Under the pieces are notes generated by a model, which ran no database searches, was not told the origin of the DNA, and worked only from the letters and a program-made list of their open reading frames with translations. 64,000 nucleotides of DNA, from NCBI GenBank assembly GCA_936920195.1, contig CAKZHE010000251.1, positions 17,318 through 81,317 of the forward strand, read 5' to 3'. Source of the DNA: an uncultured cyanobacterium. GTDB taxonomy: Bacteria; Cyanobacteriota; Cyanobacteriia; Cyanobacteriales; FACHB-T130. Positions 7,685 to 17,862 of this stretch are shown piece by piece. Every line of letters starts with the position of its first letter. Positions within the stretch are counted from its first letter, which is position 1. The translations under genes and the position numbers were made by a program.

Positions 7685-8416
7685 TTACAAATTGCCTCCA
7701 TTGGGTAACAAGATCAATTCTTCAATTAATGCCTGTTCTGACATCAAAGTTAGTTGTAAAATCGCTTGGGCGATCGCTTCTGGTGTCAGCATCAGAGAAC
7801 GGTCAAAATCTCCTTGGACTGCCTTTGCGTCCCACAGAGCGGTATCCACAGCCCCCGGATAAATGGTAGTCACCCGAATGCCTCGGCTGCGTTCTTCTAG
7901 GGAGAGGTTTTTTGCTAGAGCCATCAATCCAGCTTTACTGACGCTGTAGGCTCCCCAGTTGGGAAAAGCTTGTTTGGCTGCCACAGAAGCCACATTGACA
8001 ATTGTTCCCCCACCTTGGGCGCGCATCCCTGGTAAAATTCCTTGAATACACTGAAAAACGCTGGTCAGATTCAGATTGAGGATTTCTAACCAGTCCGCAA
8101 GGGATGTATCGGCAATGGGATTGGTGTAGGCAATGCCCGCACTATTAATCAAAATATCAATGGGGCCAAAATCAGCCGCGATCGCGCTAATCTTTTCTTT
8201 GACTAAATCCACTTCTGCCAAGTCTAAGGGATATACCTGGGCTTTCACGCCCACTTCGCTAGCTGCTTGGGCTACTGCGGCTAACTTATCTGCCGAACGG
8301 CTGACTAAGGCTAAGTGGATGCCAGCTTTGGCAAAGGCTAAAGCGGTTGCTTTCCCAATCCCACTGCTAGCTCCAGTAATTAAGGCTCGTTGTTCTTTGG
8401 GAGCAATAAAACTCAT
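7685..8416 (-). CDS. short-chain dehydrogenase/reductase
   Basis: 243-residue classical SDR: Rossmann motif [15 protein letters not shown] at residues 12-26, NSAG, and the catalytic Ser plus YSVSK (Tyr-X3-Lys). Substrate cannot be told from sequence; it resembles FabG-like and other NAD(P)H-dependent reductases. It lies downstream of accA, aar and ado. This order is conserved in many cyanobacteria, so a link to acyl-chain or aldehyde metabolism is plausible. Confidence 0.88.
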   Translation of the reverse strand: MSFIAPKEQRALITGASSGIGKATALAFAKAGIHLALVSRSADKLAAVAQAASEVGVKAQVYPLDLAEVDLVKEKISAIAADFGPIDILINSAGIAYTNPIADTSLADWLEILNLNLTSVFQCIQGILPGMRAQGGGTIVNVASVAAKQAFPNWGAYSVSKAGLMALAKNLSLEERSRGIRVTTIYPGAVDTALWDAKAVQGDFDRSLMLTPEAIAQAILQLTLMSEQALIEELILLPNGGNL

Positions 8417-8613
8417 GCAATTTTTTTGCGGAGGAATGCTGGAGTCTACCGAAAATGAGTTTCTGTAACTTTTCGTTACATCTAAAAAATTATATCACTT
8501 GCCCTTGGCGATCGCAGGCGTTCAATGATACATTGCCATATTTTCTCTCGTTCCAACCTGACATGATAGCGGGAACTTCTCATCTAAATTATTGATGGCA
8601 GCAATTTCTAACT

Positions 8614-9594
8614 TTAGGCAGATGTTTCGATAAAAAAGCCGATTTTCCGAAATTTCTGATAGCGCAACTGCCGACGCTCCGATGCAGTCATTGCCAGTAA
8701 TTTCTCTAGGTTCTCCAATAACCCTTGTTTGAGAATTTCCGCCGCTTGAACTGGTTCGGCATGGGCAGCGCCCAAAGGTTCGATTAAAATTTGGTCGAGA
8801 ATGCCCAAATCTTTCAAATCGCGAGCCGTAATTTTCAGCGCTTCCGCAGCTTGGGGGGCTTTAGCCGCATCTTTCCAGAGGATCGCAGCGCAGGCTTCCG
8901 GGGAAGCCACAGTATAAACCGAGTGTTCCAACATTAATAGGCGATCGGCAACCCCAATCCCCAAGGCTCCGCCAGAACCGCCCTCACCAATCACAGTAGT
9001 GATAATTGGCACATCCAGACTAAACATTTCTCGGAGATTATAGGCGATCGCCTCTCCCTGACCTAATTTTTCCCCATCAATCCCCGGATAGGCTCCAGGA
9101 GTATCAATAAAGGTCAAAATTGGCATATTAAAGCGATTGGCGTGTTCCATTAACCGCATCGCCTTGCGATAGCCACCGGGAGCCGCCATGCCAAAATTCC
9201 GCGCCACATTATCCTTCGTATCTCGCCCCTTTTGATGCCCTAGCATCACCACCGGCTTACCTGCCAACCGCGCCACCCCGCCCACAAGCGCCGGATCGTC
9301 CGAACCCCCGCGATCGCCATGTAACTCCATCCATTCATCAGTAATCGCCTGAATATAATCCAGCGTACTAGGGCGGCGAGGATGGCGAGCCAACTGCAAT
9401 CGCTGGGCTGGCGATAAGCCACTGAAAATTTCTTGGCGCAACTGAACCGCCCGCGCCTCTAGCTGGTGGATTTGCTCGGAAACATCAACATCATTCTCTT
9501 CCGCTAGTTCGCGAATTTGGTTAATGCGGATTTCTAGCTCAGAAAGGGGCTTTTCAAAATCCAGAAGAAATTGTTTGCGCTCAGTATTGGACAC
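8614..9594 (-). CDS. accA: acetyl-CoA carboxylase carboxyltransferase, alpha subunit
   Basis: Alpha half of the carboxyltransferase that makes malonyl-CoA for fatty acid synthesis. Clear family blocks are [16 protein letters not shown] ([13 protein letters not shown]), [52 protein letters not shown] and [12 protein letters not shown]. The frame is open to a TTG at 9654, but homologues start at the sequence [19 protein letters not shown] codon at 9594 fits that start and gives 326 residues. Aar begins only about 90 bases upstream on the same strand, so the genes are probably co-transcribed and couple malonyl-CoA supply with acyl-ACP use. Confidence 0.93.
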   Translation of the reverse strand: MSNTERKQFLLDFEKPLSELEIRINQIRELAEENDVDVSEQIHQLEARAVQLRQEIFSGLSPAQRLQLARHPRRPSTLDYIQAITDEWMELHGDRGGSDDPALVGGVARLAGKPVVMLGHQKGRDTKDNVARNFGMAAPGGYRKAMRLMEHANRFNMPILTFIDTPGAYPGIDGEKLGQGEAIAYNLREMFSLDVPIITTVIGEGGSGGALGIGVADRLLMLEHSVYTVASPEACAAILWKDAAKAPQAAEALKITARDLKDLGILDQILIEPLGAAHAEPVQAAEILKQGLLENLEKLLAMTASERRQLRYQKFRKIGFFIETSA

Positions 9595-9681
9595 TTTAGA
9601 AATTTTGCCGCTCTCAAAGACACTCTTTCTAGATCCTACATCATCTGATCTCAAATCCTCTCAACTCAAATTTCTCTTCCC

Positions 9682-10704
9682 CTAGGAGGAAAGCAAAGGT
9701 TTAAATCCATGCTTGACTGACATCTGACCAATCCGTTCCATCTTTTCCACCGTAATTTGGTTTCTGCCCCAAGAAAAGTTAGTATATAACTTCTCAAACT
9801 CCAGCAACATTGCTTCAGCAAAGCAGGCAAATAGCTGTCTACCTGGCACTTCCATATTGACGATTTGCATAATCTTCCATTCAATATCTAAAGAATGTTC
9901 GACAATGCCCCCATTCAGCACAAAAATCTCTGGGTGTTTAACCTTCGTTGCCAGATTCTTGGGATAGCCGCCATCAATAATCAAACAGGGTTTTTTCAAA
10001 ACTTCGGGGTCAATTTCAACCCCTCTGGGCATACTCGCCACCCAAACAATAATATCCGCTAGGGGTAAAGCCTCTTCTAACCCCAAAATCTTCCCCCTCC
10101 CCAATTCCGCCTGCAAGTTTCGCAACCGCTCTTGGTTGCGAGCAATCAGCAACAACTCTTTCACATCAGTTTTGGCATCTAACCAGCGACAAACCGCACT
10201 GCCAATGTCCCCAGTTGCGCCGCAGATTGCCACTGTTGCCTGAGACAAATCTATGCCCAATTTGGGGGCAGCCTGTTCCACTTGCCGACACAAAATATAG
10301 GCTGTATGAGTATTTCCGGTAGTAAACCGCTCAAATTCTAACTTGATATTCCGGACTTGGGGATTATCTTGCAAATTGAATTCTTCAAAAATAATTGAAG
10401 AAAATCCCCCTAAAGCAGTGATATTAATGCCATGCTTTTGAGCATGAGCCATCGCATTCAGAATTTTGCGGATAGCAGCTTTTACGCGCCGATTTGCCAG
10501 CATCTCTGGCAGAAAACAGGATTCGACATATTGGCCTTCAATTTCTTGCCCAGTAATACTGGTAACTTTGATGCTATCAACAATCTGGGGAGGCGCACTA
10601 CACCAAAAATCTAATCCTTGGTCGGCATATTCTGGGTAGCCCAGATCTTGAGCGACGGCTTGGGCGTGTTGCAAACTGGTAAGGTGACCGATTAAACCAA
10701 ACAT
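9682..10704 (-). CDS. aar: long-chain acyl-[acyl-carrier-protein] reductase
   Basis: 340 residues, the usual length. It reduces fatty acyl-ACP to fatty aldehyde with NADPH. The start [23 protein letters not shown], the central nucleotide-binding [17 protein letters not shown] and the conserved [13 protein letters not shown] are typical. The active-site cysteine region lies in [18 protein letters not shown] or CRQVE. Its product feeds the aldehyde deformylating oxygenase encoded next upstream. Together they form the cyanobacterial alkane pathway. Confidence 0.96.
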   Translation of the reverse strand: MFGLIGHLTSLQHAQAVAQDLGYPEYADQGLDFWCSAPPQIVDSIKVTSITGQEIEGQYVESCFLPEMLANRRVKAAIRKILNAMAHAQKHGINITALGGFSSIIFEEFNLQDNPQVRNIKLEFERFTTGNTHTAYILCRQVEQAAPKLGIDLSQATVAICGATGDIGSAVCRWLDAKTDVKELLLIARNQERLRNLQAELGRGKILGLEEALPLADIIVWVASMPRGVEIDPEVLKKPCLIIDGGYPKNLATKVKHPEIFVLNGGIVEHSLDIEWKIMQIVNMEVPGRQLFACFAEAMLLEFEKLYTNFSWGRNQITVEKMERIGQMSVKHGFKPLLSS

Positions 10705-10848
10705 GAACTTTTTAGGGGTGTTTTAAAATTAGGCAGTAGCGGGCAAAGGGAAAATAATCCGGGATTCTTAAAAAGAGTACAAAAACAGCCCCTCTATGAA
10801 GAGCGGCTAATTAAGTTTATTTCTTTTTAGCTACTCAAGTGGGATTTA

Positions 10849-11014
10849 ATTCAAAATTCAAAATTCAAAATTCAAAATTCAAAATTTTGAATTTTGAATT
10901 TTACTCATTCCTAGGCTGGAGCCTCTCCGAGAACCAAGTGAGGCAGAGCCTCTTGATGTTTCCAGGCGGGAGCCTAGGAACCAGTTTAAATTTTGAATTT
11001 TGAATTTTGAATTG
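10849..11014. repeat. heptamer arrays and dispersed repeat between ado and aar
   Basis: This 323-base intergenic stretch is repeat-filled. ATTCAAA is iterated about five times from 10849 and followed at once by its inverse (TTTGAAT), giving a self-complementary block to 10902. A second array of TTTTGAA units lies at 10985-11014. Between them (10908-10984) is a copy of a dispersed repeat with CTAGGCTGGAGCCT, GGCAGAGCC and GGAACCAG modules seen elsewhere in the window. The folded structure could reduce read-through from ado to aar or stabilise 3' ends. The heptamers resemble cyanobacterial STRR sequences. Confidence 0.75.
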
Positions 11015-11027
11015 TTACCGTTTGAGG

Positions 11028-11729
11028 CTAGGCAGCAGTGGCAAGTCCATGAGCAGAAAGTTTCATCAACTCCCGACTATTAAAGCCAATATTACCTAGA
11101 GCTTCACCATAGGCAATCATAAAGTCTTCAATCAGAGAGTCTTTTTCCATCCCTAGGACTTTGGCATCTTGCTCAACTTGGTTGAGCATTTTCCAGACCA
11201 AGGGCAGATTTTGCTTGTTGGCTTCCTCTAACTCGGCTTTAGATGTCTCGAAGTTGGCTTGTAACCAGGTTTCGCCAAAATTGAGGTGCGAGTATTCGTC
11301 TTTGACTACCCCTTCAGTGATTTTACGGGCAAAGTCATCGGCTACGGGGATATAGATTTGATAGGCAGCGATCGCAAAGCATTCAATAATCAATGCTTGA
11401 ATCAGCAGACAAGTGACGATTTTGCCCTCGGCAGCGGCATCTTTAAAGTTTTGGTGCAAGCTGGCGAAGAATTTTTGGGCAAATTCTAGGTCTGGTGTTA
11501 CCCCCAAATTGCGCCCACAGGCTTCAAAGCCTTTTTTGTGGCGACTTTCCATTTTCGCCAAGGCGATTAAATTGTCTTTGAACTCTGGCGGCAGCAGTTC
11601 AGCGATTTGAATGTAATTGTCGTAAGCTTCCTGTTCGCCCTCGATCACAATGGCGTTGATCCGGCTGTAGGCATCTTTGTAGGTTTCTGATTTAAAGTCA
11701 ATCGTTGAAATGGTGGCAACCTGCTGCAT
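11028..11729 (-). CDS. ado: aldehyde deformylating oxygenase
   Basis: 233-residue ferritin-like di-iron protein that converts Cn fatty aldehydes to Cn-1 alkanes or alkenes and formate. The di-iron ligand motifs are all visible: E in [16 protein letters not shown] in [20 protein letters not shown] in [15 protein letters not shown] and EYSH in [13 protein letters not shown]. The usual hydrophobic substrate channel residues surround them. AGGAG is about 11 bases before the ATG. It is first of the run ado-aar-accA-SDR-folE. A 600-base repeat-rich gap upstream should hold its promoter. Confidence 0.97.
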   Translation of the reverse strand: MQQVATISTIDFKSETYKDAYSRINAIVIEGEQEAYDNYIQIAELLPPEFKDNLIALAKMESRHKKGFEACGRNLGVTPDLEFAQKFFASLHQNFKDAAAEGKIVTCLLIQALIIECFAIAAYQIYIPVADDFARKITEGVVKDEYSHLNFGETWLQANFETSKAELEEANKQNLPLVWKMLNQVEQDAKVLGMEKDSLIEDFMIAYGEALGNIGFNSRELMKLSAHGLATAA

Positions 11730-12051
11730 AAGATTTTTTGGCTCCTGAGTGCATGAATAGACTGAGGTTGAGATCCCCCAACTGGTTCGCTAGAGGTTTA
11801 AGTTCCCAATGGAAGTTAAATTAACAAATCTTTATGAATTATAGGCTATCTGTGTTTCGCTATTGTACCAAATCAGGCAAGCATCCCAATCAGTATAGGA
11901 CTAATTTAGTATATATGCCTAGTTTGGCGAGTAGCAGTCACAGGACTGGCACAACACCTGTACCACTTCTTCTCAGATATCAGGGGGGGTTAAGCTAGGC
12001 TGTTGAATTTGTGCCTTTTCAGCGGTTTTTTGTTCATGCAGTTTCTGAGTA

Positions 12052-12275
12052 GTAGTAGGGTGCGTTAGCGATAGCGTAACGCACCGCCTACCAGTTAACG
12101 GTGCGTTACGCTGCCGCTTTAGCGAAGCCATGCCGATAGCGCAGCGTGGCGACAGCCATAGGCTATACGCACCATACTAAATACAGATTTGTGTCAATGA
12201 TTTAGACGCATTCTGCTGACGTAGTTATTGCATGAATAAGATCGCCGAAAAACGCCCAAAGTCAACAGCTTAGGG
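12052..12275. repeat. composite dispersed repeat upstream of ado
   Basis: The 609-base gap at 11730-12338 contains no credible gene. At 12052-12179 is a repeat with GGTGCGTTA / TAACGCACC inverted units, CTACCAGTTAACGGTGCG, GATAGCGCAGCGTGGCGACA and GGCTATACGCACC. A close copy lies at 24244-24346 and a short one at 40051-40085. A second module with CCCAAAGTCAACAGC at about 12254-12274 also follows the copy at 24350-24396. The rest of the gap should hold the ado promoter, which I cannot place with confidence. Confidence 0.7.
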
Positions 12276-12338
12276 TTAAGCTGTCGGATTGCCCCAACCA
12301 AAAGCCTTTCATCGCCTATAAGTCCTGCTCCTGATAAT

Positions 12339-13994
12339 TTAATTCCAGGTAATCGAAAGACTAGGATAGGGAGATTCTGCCGTTGCCAGAGTATGGGGTT
12401 TAGTTTCCCGATCCAACACTGCAATCACTTTATTATAAATTTCTTCGGCTTGCAATCGAGAATCACCAATACTGGTTAATCCCAACTTGCCAAATTCCGA
12501 AAGACAACCCATCAGATGAAAAACTGTCCCGGTTTCGGTGCTGGTATCAAAATGCAATTGATGGTAGGCAATGATATCCATTAAATCATTAGGCAACAAA
12601 CCTTGATAGCGGTCTTTTTGCAAATTGTCAGAAGCAATGTAATATTTCGCTCGCCCTTGGGGATTAAAAAATAAACCTGTTGCGAGGTCATAACGCCCAT
12701 TGGTTAAAAATTTCAAAGTCATAAAGGGGTGGGTTGTTCCTCCTTTCCGCAAGTTGATTTCTAAGGCTTGTAAATCCCAGTAAGGTCGTCCCGGTCGATC
12801 GCGGCGACGGACAGCTAAAAAATCCACGGCAAAGCGTTCTAGCGCTCCCTTTTCAGCTAAATTTCGCCCAATTCGCCACCCCAAATCTTGCAACCGCAGA
12901 CGATAGGCTTCATCGGCAGGAAAGCGACAACCGAGGAAAGTTTGATTATTCAAACCGCCTAAAATTTGATCGTGGGTAGAGAGAATTTCTACTTCTTGAT
13001 TGGGGGTAATTCGACCTTGAACGCTGGGCGATCGCGTCACTTCTCCCCCCACAAAAACCTCGACAATTGCCCCTAGTTCCCCAATCCGACTGGCAAAATT
13101 TTCCCAAGTTTCGCTGGCATTTTGAAACCGCAGAAATGGCAGTTGGTCGCGAATCCAAGTCACTCGCTGCCGGGGAGAAATTTCGCTAGTATCTACCAGG
13201 GAACTGAGGTCAAGTAAGGCATTTCCTGCCCCAGAAAACCCTTGATTGAGTTTAACTACAAACTGTTTTTCCCCAGGCTGCTGCGCCCACAGTTCAGCGG
13301 CGGCATCGGCTAATTCTTCGGCGCTCCAAACCGTATCGCTGCCGAGAGGATGGGGAACACCGCACTCTGCAAAAATTTGCCGACTGCCACTTTTTGTCCC
13401 CCAATTCCGCAATTCCGGATCGAGGGCAAACAGGGGTACATCTAATTGTATAGATAGATCTCGCTCCAAAAAGGTAGAATTGTAGCAAATGGCAAAGGAT
13501 TTATTGGGTCTCAGCGCCTGCCGTATCCGTTCCATTAACCTAGGTCGTTCTAGGATTTTTTGAGTCAGGGGTTTGGGAGCAGAATCATAGGCCGAAAAGA
13601 GCAGCAAGCGATCGCGGGCATGGGAAAAAGGAATTCCCGGCAACAATTGTAAATAATAATCGATAATACTGGGATGCAGGGGTTGAGAAGTCACATAAAC
13701 AATTCGATTGCGAGGATTTTGCAGGCGAATCAACGAAAATAGTAACAGTTCTTCATAATGGATAAATCCCGAAATTTTCAACAATTCGCGGCGGTCAATA
13801 CTCAGGGAGGGAACCACCAAAATATCGCAACCGCTGAGATCGAAAGCTTCAATGCTCCCCCAGCGATCGCGCAAACTGGCTTGCAATTGCCCAAACCGCT
13901 CTCCATCCTGGGAAGAGGAAATATTCACCTTTGACATCGCATCACCCACAAAATTCCCTGCTCCCCAAAATACCTTTTCCCCAACCGAATTCAT
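12339..13994 (-). CDS. ATP-grasp ligase of the PGM1 (peptide ligase) type
   Basis: 551 residues. The N-terminal third is a pre-ATP-grasp domain. The central part has ATP-grasp features: QFVVKLNQGFSGAGNALLDL (phosphate-binding loop), EVFVGGEVTRSPSVQG and LQALEINLRKGGTTHPFM (metal-binding acid and Asn). The C-terminal part (TGTVFHLMGCLSEFGKLGLTSIG) resembles the C-terminal domain of pheganomycin-type PGM1 ligases. Such enzymes activate a carboxylate by phosphorylation and join it to an amine. Substrate is unknown and no biosynthetic cluster surrounds it. A second possible start is the ATG at 13937 (MSKVNISSS), which better fits a compact N-terminus. Confidence 0.78.
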   Translation of the reverse strand: MNSVGEKVFWGAGNFVGDAMSKVNISSSQDGERFGQLQASLRDRWGSIEAFDLSGCDILVVPSLSIDRRELLKISGFIHYEELLLFSLIRLQNPRNRIVYVTSQPLHPSIIDYYLQLLPGIPFSHARDRLLLFSAYDSAPKPLTQKILERPRLMERIRQALRPNKSFAICYNSTFLERDLSIQLDVPLFALDPELRNWGTKSGSRQIFAECGVPHPLGSDTVWSAEELADAAAELWAQQPGEKQFVVKLNQGFSGAGNALLDLSSLVDTSEISPRQRVTWIRDQLPFLRFQNASETWENFASRIGELGAIVEVFVGGEVTRSPSVQGRITPNQEVEILSTHDQILGGLNNQTFLGCRFPADEAYRLRLQDLGWRIGRNLAEKGALERFAVDFLAVRRRDRPGRPYWDLQALEINLRKGGTTHPFMTLKFLTNGRYDLATGLFFNPQGRAKYYIASDNLQKDRYQGLLPNDLMDIIAYHQLHFDTSTETGTVFHLMGCLSEFGKLGLTSIGDSRLQAEEIYNKVIAVLDRETKPHTLATAESPYPSLSITWN

Positions 13995-14120
13995 CTCAAG
14001 CGATCGCTATAGCCATCCTAAGTCATTTCTGAAGCGTCAAAACACAGCTCAAAAAACTATAATTCCGATTCCGGTTCCCAGCTTCTTAAAAACAATAATT
14101 TTTTTTAATGCGTGGAGGCA

Positions 14121-17100
14121 ATGAATCAATTGATCTGGCTAGATCTATTTTTGACAGTTGACATCATCAGACAAAATTGGTGGTGGCAGCTATCTGTAGT
14201 CGGAGAAGGAATCGTAATTGCCATTTTGAGCGGAGCTTTGTATATTGTTGGACAACAAGCTGCTCAAAAACTGCGAACAGCCCCCACCCAAAGAAAATTG
14301 CCCGAACTACCGACCACCTCAGAATTTTCAAACCTGCTAGTTGATAGCAGCCCAGATGGGATTTTTGCCTTTGATACCAATTTCCGATACATCCTCTGGA
14401 ACCCCAGCATGGAAAGAATGTTCGGGATTGGCAAAGCCGAAATTCTCCAGCAATGCGCTTTTGATGTCTTTCCTTGGTTAAAAGAAACAGGCGAAGATCG
14501 GTATTTTTTGGCAGCACTGGCAGGGAAAAGCAGCGTAGCGCCCACCCGCGCTCAGTGCTTTGTGAGAGATCGACCCTTCAATCGGCAAGAATGTATAGAG
14601 TGCCATTATTCCCCCCTCAAGAACGATCGTGGCGAGATTATTGGCGGGATGGCAGTGGTGCGGGAAACTGGACAGCGCCAGCAAGCAGAAGAGCAACGCA
14701 TCCAGCTGATGCGCCAACAAATATCTCGCATCCAAGCCGAGGCTACCCAATGGCGGTTTGAATTTCTGGCTCAGGCTAGTACCCTTCTTGCCGCCTCCCT
14801 AGATTATGAAACCACCCTAACTAATGTGGCGAAACTGATTGTGCCGGAACTAGCAGACTGGTGTCTGATTGATTTGCTTGCCGAAGATATGATTGAGCGA
14901 GTTGCCGTCGCTCACATTGATCCCAACCAAGTAGAATTAGCCCATCAAAGACCGCGCTACTATTTACTAGATCCCAATGCTACCTACGGTGTATGCCGGG
15001 TATTGCGAACTGGACAATCAGAACTGTACGCCCATATCGTGGAGGAAGGAATTGTAGAAACTGCCATTGGCCTAACCGCCGCCCAGAGTTTCAGCCTCAA
15101 TCAGTCCCAGAATTTTGATCCCAAACAACTGCAAATCTTACCAGAAATCGGTTGCAAATCTGCCATGATTGTTCCCCTACTGGCACGGGGACAAATTTTA
15201 GGAGCCATTACCTTAGTGGCATCTGATTCCGAACGCCACTATGAATCATCAGATCTGGCTTTAGCTGAAGACTTGGCTAACCGGGCTGCTCTAGCCGTAG
15301 ATAATGCCAGAATTCACCGCGAAGCCCAGCGAGCGCGACAAGCTGCCGAACGCGCTGCCAACCGCACCGCCCTCTTGCAAAGGATTACTGCGGCTCTTTC
15401 AGAATCTTTAACCATTGCTCAAGTTGCCAAAGTAGTTGTTACCCAAGGTACAGTTTCCCTAGGGGCGGCGGCGGGGGTAATTACCCTGCTCAGTCACAGC
15501 GATGATATTCTCCAGATTGTGCAAGCGGTGGGCTATCCCCAAGATATTATTGATGGTTGGCAGCAATTCCACCTGGATACCCCGGCTCCCTTATCAGATA
15601 CCGTCAGAACTGGCGAAGCGATTTTTTTGGAAAACCAAACAATTTTTCTAGCTGCCTATCCGGATTTGCGGGAGATAATTGCTCAAACACCCTATCAATC
15701 TTGGGCGAGCATTCCCCTGATTATTGAAGGTTATCCAGTGGGCGGGATGGGGTTAAGCTTTGAGCAACCCCGACATTTTAGCGATGATGACCGCAATTTT
15801 ATGCGCTCTTTAGCCCAGCAATGCGCTCAGGCGATGGAACGAGCCTACCTCTACGAAGCGGAACAAAGCGCTCGCACGGCTAGCGAAGCGGCTAGAAGTG
15901 CTGCCGAAGCAGCCAACCGGATGAAAGATGAATTTCTGGCGATTGTCTCTCACGAATTACGGACTCCCCTGAATTCAATTCTAGGTTGGGCGCAACTGCT
16001 GCGATCGCGCAAATTCGATCCTGCCAAAACCGCCGCTGCCATTGAAACCATTGAACGCAATGCCCGCTCCCAAAATCAGTTAATTGAAGATATCCTAGAT
16101 GTTTCTCGAATGCTGCGGGGCAAACTAAAATTAGAAATTCGCTCTGTTGATTTAGTGGCTCTGATTGAGGCTGTTATTGAATCCGGACGACCTGCCGCCA
16201 CTGCCAAAGCCATTCAAGTCGAGTTTGTGGTTGAGATTAAAATTGGGGCGATTTCTGCGGATTGGAATCGCCTGCAACAGGTGGTGTGGAATCTGCTTTC
16301 CAACGCGATTAAATTCACGCCTGCGGGGGGGCGAGTGGAAATCCGACTCTCGGCAGCCGAAAAGTTTCTGGATGAAGACGACAGTCAAAGTACCGCCACC
16401 GCTTGCGTCCAAATCCAAGTCACTGACACAGGACAAGGAATTAGTGCCGAGTTTTTGCCCTACGTTTTTGAACAGTTCCGCCAAGCTGACAGCGGTACTA
16501 CCAGAGCCTACGGGGGATTGGGATTGGGATTAGCCATTGCTCGCTACCTAGTGGAGTTGCATGGCGGCAAAGTTTGGGCAGAAAGTCCGGGGAAAGGACT
16601 AGGTGCTAGGTTTACTGTCCAATTACCCTTATTATCTGGCAGTCCCGCCCTGATCAAACTGGCGCATAATACTCCAGAAGCATTACCCCTAGATTTTTCG
16701 ACACCGTTACCTTTGGCAACAACGGCAGCACGACTGGATGGATTGCAAGTGCTAGTAGTTGATGATGAGGCAGATACGCGGGAGTTTCTGAGAGCAGTGC
16801 TGGAAGAGTATGGCGCAAAAGTGACCGCAGTAGCATCGGCAGCAGAAGCTTTATTAACCTTGGCAAGCGATCGCCCCGATGCCATTGTCAGCGATATTGG
16901 GATGCCAGAGCAAGATGGCTACTCCCTGATCCGGCAAATACGGGATTGGGAAACCCAACAAGGATGGCAAATTCCTGCCTTGGCGCTGACAGCCTATGCC
17001 CGGGATGAAGATTGTCATCAGGCACTGTTAGCTGGTTTTCAAAAGCACGTTACTAAGCCAGTGGAACCTGCCTATTTGGTGGAAGTTTTAGCCCATCTTA

Positions 17101-17123
17101 CCTCCAGCCTAACTCCCCATTAA
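14121..17123 (+). CDS. hybrid sensor histidine kinase (PAS, two GAF, receiver)
   Basis: About 1000 residues. Domains in order: one N-terminal membrane segment (residues about 17-45), PAS (about 65-185), GAF (about 205-395), GAF (about 410-580), coiled stretch, HisKA with SHELRTPLNSILGW (about 610), HATPase with NLLSNAIKF, DTGQGI and GGLGLGLAIAR, and a C-terminal receiver (VLVVDDEADTREFL, SDIGMPEQDGY, KPVEPAYL). All kinase boxes and the receiver aspartate are intact. GGAGG just before the ATG at 14121 supports that start over the in-frame GTG at 14112. Signal unknown. Its 3' end overlaps the convergent receiver-only gene by 15 bases. Confidence 0.9.
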   Translation: MNQLIWLDLFLTVDIIRQNWWWQLSVVGEGIVIAILSGALYIVGQQAAQKLRTAPTQRKLPELPTTSEFSNLLVDSSPDGIFAFDTNFRYILWNPSMERMFGIGKAEILQQCAFDVFPWLKETGEDRYFLAALAGKSSVAPTRAQCFVRDRPFNRQECIECHYSPLKNDRGEIIGGMAVVRETGQRQQAEEQRIQLMRQQISRIQAEATQWRFEFLAQASTLLAASLDYETTLTNVAKLIVPELADWCLIDLLAEDMIERVAVAHIDPNQVELAHQRPRYYLLDPNATYGVCRVLRTGQSELYAHIVEEGIVETAIGLTAAQSFSLNQSQNFDPKQLQILPEIGCKSAMIVPLLARGQILGAITLVASDSERHYESSDLALAEDLANRAALAVDNARIHREAQRARQAAERAANRTALLQRITAALSESLTIAQVAKVVVTQGTVSLGAAAGVITLLSHSDDILQIVQAVGYPQDIIDGWQQFHLDTPAPLSDTVRTGEAIFLENQTIFLAAYPDLREIIAQTPYQSWASIPLIIEGYPVGGMGLSFEQPRHFSDDDRNFMRSLAQQCAQAMERAYLYEAEQSARTASEAARSAAEAANRMKDEFLAIVSHELRTPLNSILGWAQLLRSRKFDPAKTAAAIETIERNARSQNQLIEDILDVSRMLRGKLKLEIRSVDLVALIEAVIESGRPAATAKAIQVEFVVEIKIGAISADWNRLQQVVWNLLSNAIKFTPAGGRVEIRLSAAEKFLDEDDSQSTATACVQIQVTDTGQGISAEFLPYVFEQFRQADSGTTRAYGGLGLGLAIARYLVELHGGKVWAESPGKGLGARFTVQLPLLSGSPALIKLAHNTPEALPLDFSTPLPLATTAARLDGLQVLVVDDEADTREFLRAVLEEYGAKVTAVASAAEALLTLASDRPDAIVSDIGMPEQDGYSLIRQIRDWETQQGWQIPALALTAYARDEDCHQALLAGFQKHVTKPVEPAYLVEVLAHLTSSLTPH

Positions 17124-17510
17124 ATCAGTCAAATCTATCAATTTAAGTTCCGGTAATTTCTTTTTCCCCAACCGGAACAATTCAATAAAATTAAACGGCT
17201 TGCCGATACATCCGCTTGCCCCTAAGTTCAGAAGTTCTTGATGGATATTATCAGTAATATTCTCACCGATAAAAATCACCGGAATATTCGCTGTTTTGCT
17301 TTGGGAGCGGAAGGCATATAAAATCCCGTGGCCTTCCGCCAAAGATATATCTAAATCAAAAAAAATCAATTCTGGTTGTAGGGCGATCGCCTGCTGCAAC
17401 CCAGTGACACTATCTTGGGTATCAACAATTGCAAAATTCGCTAGTTCTAGGAACATCGTCAGAGATGCCCTTAAGTCACTGTCTTGTTCAATTAATAAAG
17501 CTTTCTTCAT
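17109..17510 (-). CDS. receiver-only response regulator
   Basis: 133 residues from the ATG at 17510 (MKKALLIEQDSD); a longer frame to 17546 adds non-family sequence. It is a single receiver domain with the acidic pair EQD, phosphoacceptor Asp in ELIFFDLDIS and Lys in GCIGKPF. The conserved Thr/Ser after strand 4 is replaced by Gly (VIFIGEN), so phosphorylation-driven switching may be weakened. No output domain. It may be a diffusible partner of the convergent hybrid kinase, but that link is positional only. Confidence 0.8.
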   Translation of the reverse strand: MKKALLIEQDSDLRASLTMFLELANFAIVDTQDSVTGLQQAIALQPELIFFDLDISLAEGHGILYAFRSQSKTANIPVIFIGENITDNIHQELLNLGASGCIGKPFNFIELFRLGKKKLPELKLIDLTDLMGS

Positions 17511-17862
17511 CGAATTCAATGCAAAGCTAAGGCAATGTCTTAACATTCATGCCCCGTTATTGATGGTATTTTTCTACTCTAATTCAAAAAAAATTGGAAT
17601 GGTTTGAGGCTTCTATAAAGCCCTTAAGTATGAATGCGATCGCCTAATAAAATTGATCTTAAAATTAATTGAAAATACTGACAAATTTGCCCAAATAGCC
17701 ATTAACCAATATAGAATTTACGTACTGGACAAACTGACCATGATATGAGTAGGCGAAATGGGGAGTTCTAGGCTACTTCCCCGCCACTCCCCTAGTAGGC
17801 TGTCAAGGTGGTTTGCCGACTAGCCGCATTGCAACTAAAAGTTTAAAAAGAGAGATAAAAAT
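17511..17862. other. intergenic region without recognised gene
   Basis: About 350 bases, AT-rich at first. I see a 7-bp inverted repeat GGGGAGT/ACTCCCC at 17760-17792 and GTAGGC-type repeats, but no convincing gene or structured RNA. It may hold the promoter for the small ORF and zinc-finger gene downstream. Confidence 0.5.

Noticed and set aside
7597..7701. Longer folE start at 7701
   Set aside because: It adds 35 residues of non-family sequence and overlaps the SDR gene; ATG 7596 fits the family length.
14112..14120. GTG start of the hybrid kinase three codons upstream
   Set aside because: GGAGG lies inside those codons and better serves the ATG at 14121.
16165..16533. Long alternative frame in the hybrid kinase
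   Set aside because: Shadow of the intact HisKA/HATPase coding frame, with no recognisable motifs.
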